This document shows, one piece after another, positions 6,548 through 7,381 of a stretch of 7,381 nucleotides of DNA. Position numbers and translations under genes: made by a program. This DNA comes from Methylococcales bacterium (GTDB taxonomy: Bacteria > Pseudomonadota > Gammaproteobacteria > Methylococcales > Methylomonadaceae): positions 1 to 7,381 of the forward strand of contig JAGLUC010000507.1 in NCBI GenBank assembly GCA_023134955.1. Direction: 5' to 3'. Within the stretch, counting starts at the first letter, position 1. Each line of letters opens with the position of its first letter. Below the pieces are notes generated by a model. The model ran no database searches, was not told the origin of the DNA, and worked only from the letters and a program-made list of their open reading frames with translations.

Positions 6548-7069
6548 AACTTGCTTCAGGCTTATACTGACATTGATAATATTTGGCGATTTCTTTGTAG
6601 TCTGGCATTTCACAAGCCCACTTTATCTGCCCTGGAACAACGGTTGGAATATAGCGAACAATCCCACCTTTAACCCTCGTATTTTCAAGAAAAACCATTT
6701 TAATAATACCATCAGGTAAAATAGTCATTGAGTGTAGATAAGGATTTGCATATACTTCTGGTGATTCTAATCCTAGCACTTGATTAGAACTAGGCAATTG
6801 ACCTTCCTCATCATAAAATTCTCTAACTCTCATCTTAAGGAAGCTCGGCGTAATAGAATGACTATTACTTCCCACTTCGTGAAAAATAGCGACAGTTTTT
6901 TTGCGCTAAATTCTAATCAACTTAATTAGAGATTCCTTAAAAGTCCCGCCCAAACTAAGCCCTTGGCTGAGAAATGCAGGGGTGAACTACTTTTATCTTG
7001 TGAGCCTTGCTGACTAAGCCAAAAGACAACTAATGCAACGCCAACACTGAGTAATATTTGTTTTATCAT
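6546..7069 (-). pseudogene. Broken gene for membrane-anchored pilin-like protein
   Basis: The ATG at 7069 (AAAGGG site 3 nt upstream) opens a frame with a hydrophobic N-terminus, ILLSVGVALVVFWLSQQ, like that of the adjacent ankyrin protein. This frame ends at a TAA (6926-6928). The matching C-terminal part lies in another frame (open from 6905, stop 6546) and contains REFYDEEGQLPSSN, SPEVYAN, IPTVVPGQIKWAC and YYQCQYKP, which align closely with residues 60-150 of the ankyrin protein, including both Cys. Two lesions separate the halves: a 1-nt loss (or equivalent) between about 6989 and 6977, probably in the CCCC run at 6979-6982, and the MITE-like insertion at 6839-6936, which adds an in-frame TAG at 6906-6908. 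Repairing both gives about 140 residues. A GTG at 6875 could start a soluble fragment, but its first residues would come from the insertion. Confidence 0.75.
6835..6940. mobile_element. 98-bp MITE-like insertion with TTAA target duplication
   Basis: TTAA at 6835-6838 and TTAA at 6937-6940 flank a 98-bp segment whose ends, GGAAGCTC (6839-6846) and GAGATTCC (6929-6936), are inverted repeats matching at 7 of 8 positions. Removing the segment and one TTAA (102 nt, 34 codons) joins the pilin-like frame without a shift as G-G-T-F-K-M-R-V-R-E-F-Y, which aligns with the intact paralogue. The element has no coding capacity and contains a TAG in the host frame. Four-base YTAR-type duplications and ends starting GG fit the IS5 subgroup; that assignment is inference. 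Internal AATAG-AATGA-CTATT (6853-6867) is another small inverted repeat. Confidence 0.75.
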
Positions 7070-7094
7070 CAACCCTTTTTGAAAAATATAAATT

Positions 7095-7123
7095 ATTTAA
7101 ACTTAATCATTCTTCGGCGACAA
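7095..7123 (-). promoter_or_regulatory. Candidate promoter of the envelope cluster
   Basis: On the minus strand TTGTCG (7118-7123) and TTAAAT (7095-7100) are 17 bp apart, each matching four of six sigma-70 consensus positions. The start point would be near 7088, about 19 nt before the ATG at 7069. It lies downstream of the glnA terminator, where the cluster would need its own promoter. The support is consensus and position only. The rest of 7070-7177 is AT-rich with no recognised operator. Confidence 0.3.
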
Positions 7124-7177
7124 TGCTGATAAATAGTATCAGAAAAAAATTGAAGAAATATTGGGTGTCTTTAACGA

Positions 7178-7203
7178 AAAACGCCCCAGAAAAGGGGCGT
7201 TTT
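7178..7203 (-). terminator. Intrinsic terminator of glnA
   Basis: A 10-bp perfect stem, AAAACGCCCC (7178-7187) with GGGGCGTTTT (7194-7203), closes a 6-nt loop. On the minus strand it ends in a run of T (TTTTTCG), 32 nt after the glnA stop codon. The right arm also ends in T on the plus strand, so it could stop transcripts from both sides. It separates glnA from the cluster to its left. Confidence 0.9.
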
Positions 7204-7235
7204 AAGTTTGTAGAATAATGTATTAGGGTAGTTAC

Positions 7236-7381
7236 TTATAAGCTGTAATACATATCAAATTCAACAGGGTGTGTGCTCATGCGTAGACGAGTGACTTCTT
7301 CCATTTTTAAATCAATGTAGCCATCAATTACATCATTAGTAAATACTCCGCCGCGTGTTAAGAACTCACGGTCTTCGTCTA
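7236..7381 (-). CDS. glnA: Type I glutamine synthetase, C-terminal end (partial)
   Basis: The last 47 residues are present and the 5' part lies beyond the window. The frame reads DEDREFLTRGGVFTNDVID at the start and ends HPVEFDMYYSL, closely matching the C-terminus of proteobacterial GlnA (E. coli ends HPVEFELYYSV). The family joins glutamate and ammonia with ATP to make glutamine, as a cytoplasmic dodecamer, and is usually controlled by adenylylation and NtrC. The adenylylated tyrosine lies upstream of what is visible. In many gammaproteobacteria glnA is followed by glnL-glnG. Here it is closed by a strong terminator and followed by the accessory envelope cluster, so no functional link between them is implied. 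Confidence 0.95.
   Translation of the reverse strand, partial: DEDREFLTRGGVFTNDVIDGYIDLKMEEVTRLRMSTHPVEFDMYYSL

Noticed and set aside
6536..6613. N-terminal extension of the ankyrin protein frame up to 6613
   Set aside because: It overlaps the pilin-like frame and lacks a ribosome site, whereas the ATG at 6535 has AAGGAG at ideal spacing and gives a direct membrane anchor.
6247..6719. Plus-strand open frames opposite the pilin-like regions
   Set aside because: They are antisense to well-supported pilin-like coding sequence on the minus strand and contain no recognisable domain.

Overview
The window is AT-rich DNA, most likely from a gammaproteobacterium. The evidence is the C-terminus of a proteobacterial type I glutamine synthetase at the right edge, type IV pilin-like domains, DUF2914-like domains, an outer-membrane-type lipoprotein, and the remnant of a RAYT/Y1-type transposase at the left edge. 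The genus cannot be told from the sequence. Every supported gene is on the minus strand, so the locus reads from right to left.

Right to left: (1) the 3' end of glnA (7236-7381) with a strong intrinsic terminator (7178-7203). (2) A broken gene for a small membrane-anchored pilin-like protein (6546-7069), carrying a frameshift near 6979-6987 and a 98-bp MITE-like insertion (6839-6936) flanked by TTAA duplications. (3) A large intact gene (3932-6535) encoding a membrane-anchored protein with a pilin-like domain related to the broken neighbour, two DUF2914-like domains and two blocks of ankyrin repeats. (4) Small membrane-protein genes: two overlapping frames (3501-3904) that look like one four-helix protein split at a run of seven G, followed by a 46-residue, ATGA-coupled small protein (3364-3504) whose frame continues past an amber codon into a second hydrophobic helix. 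(5) A weak terminator, then an intact four-helix membrane protein (2739-3128) that resembles the split one. (6) A 796-residue lipoprotein (285-2675) with about eleven LRV-type repeats. (7) A transposase C-terminal remnant (112-291) and a GGGTCAGATACA palindrome (34-71).

Taken together this is an accessory cell-envelope cluster downstream of glnA. Large repeat proteins (ankyrin and LRV solenoids, probably exposed to the periplasm or attached to the outer membrane) stay open, while several of the small membrane partners are decaying or switched off by an insertion, homopolymer slips and a nonsense codon. The shared function is unknown. The periplasmic solenoid and pilin-like modules point to protein-protein binding in the envelope. 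No enzyme active site, CRISPR array, tRNA or rRNA was seen.
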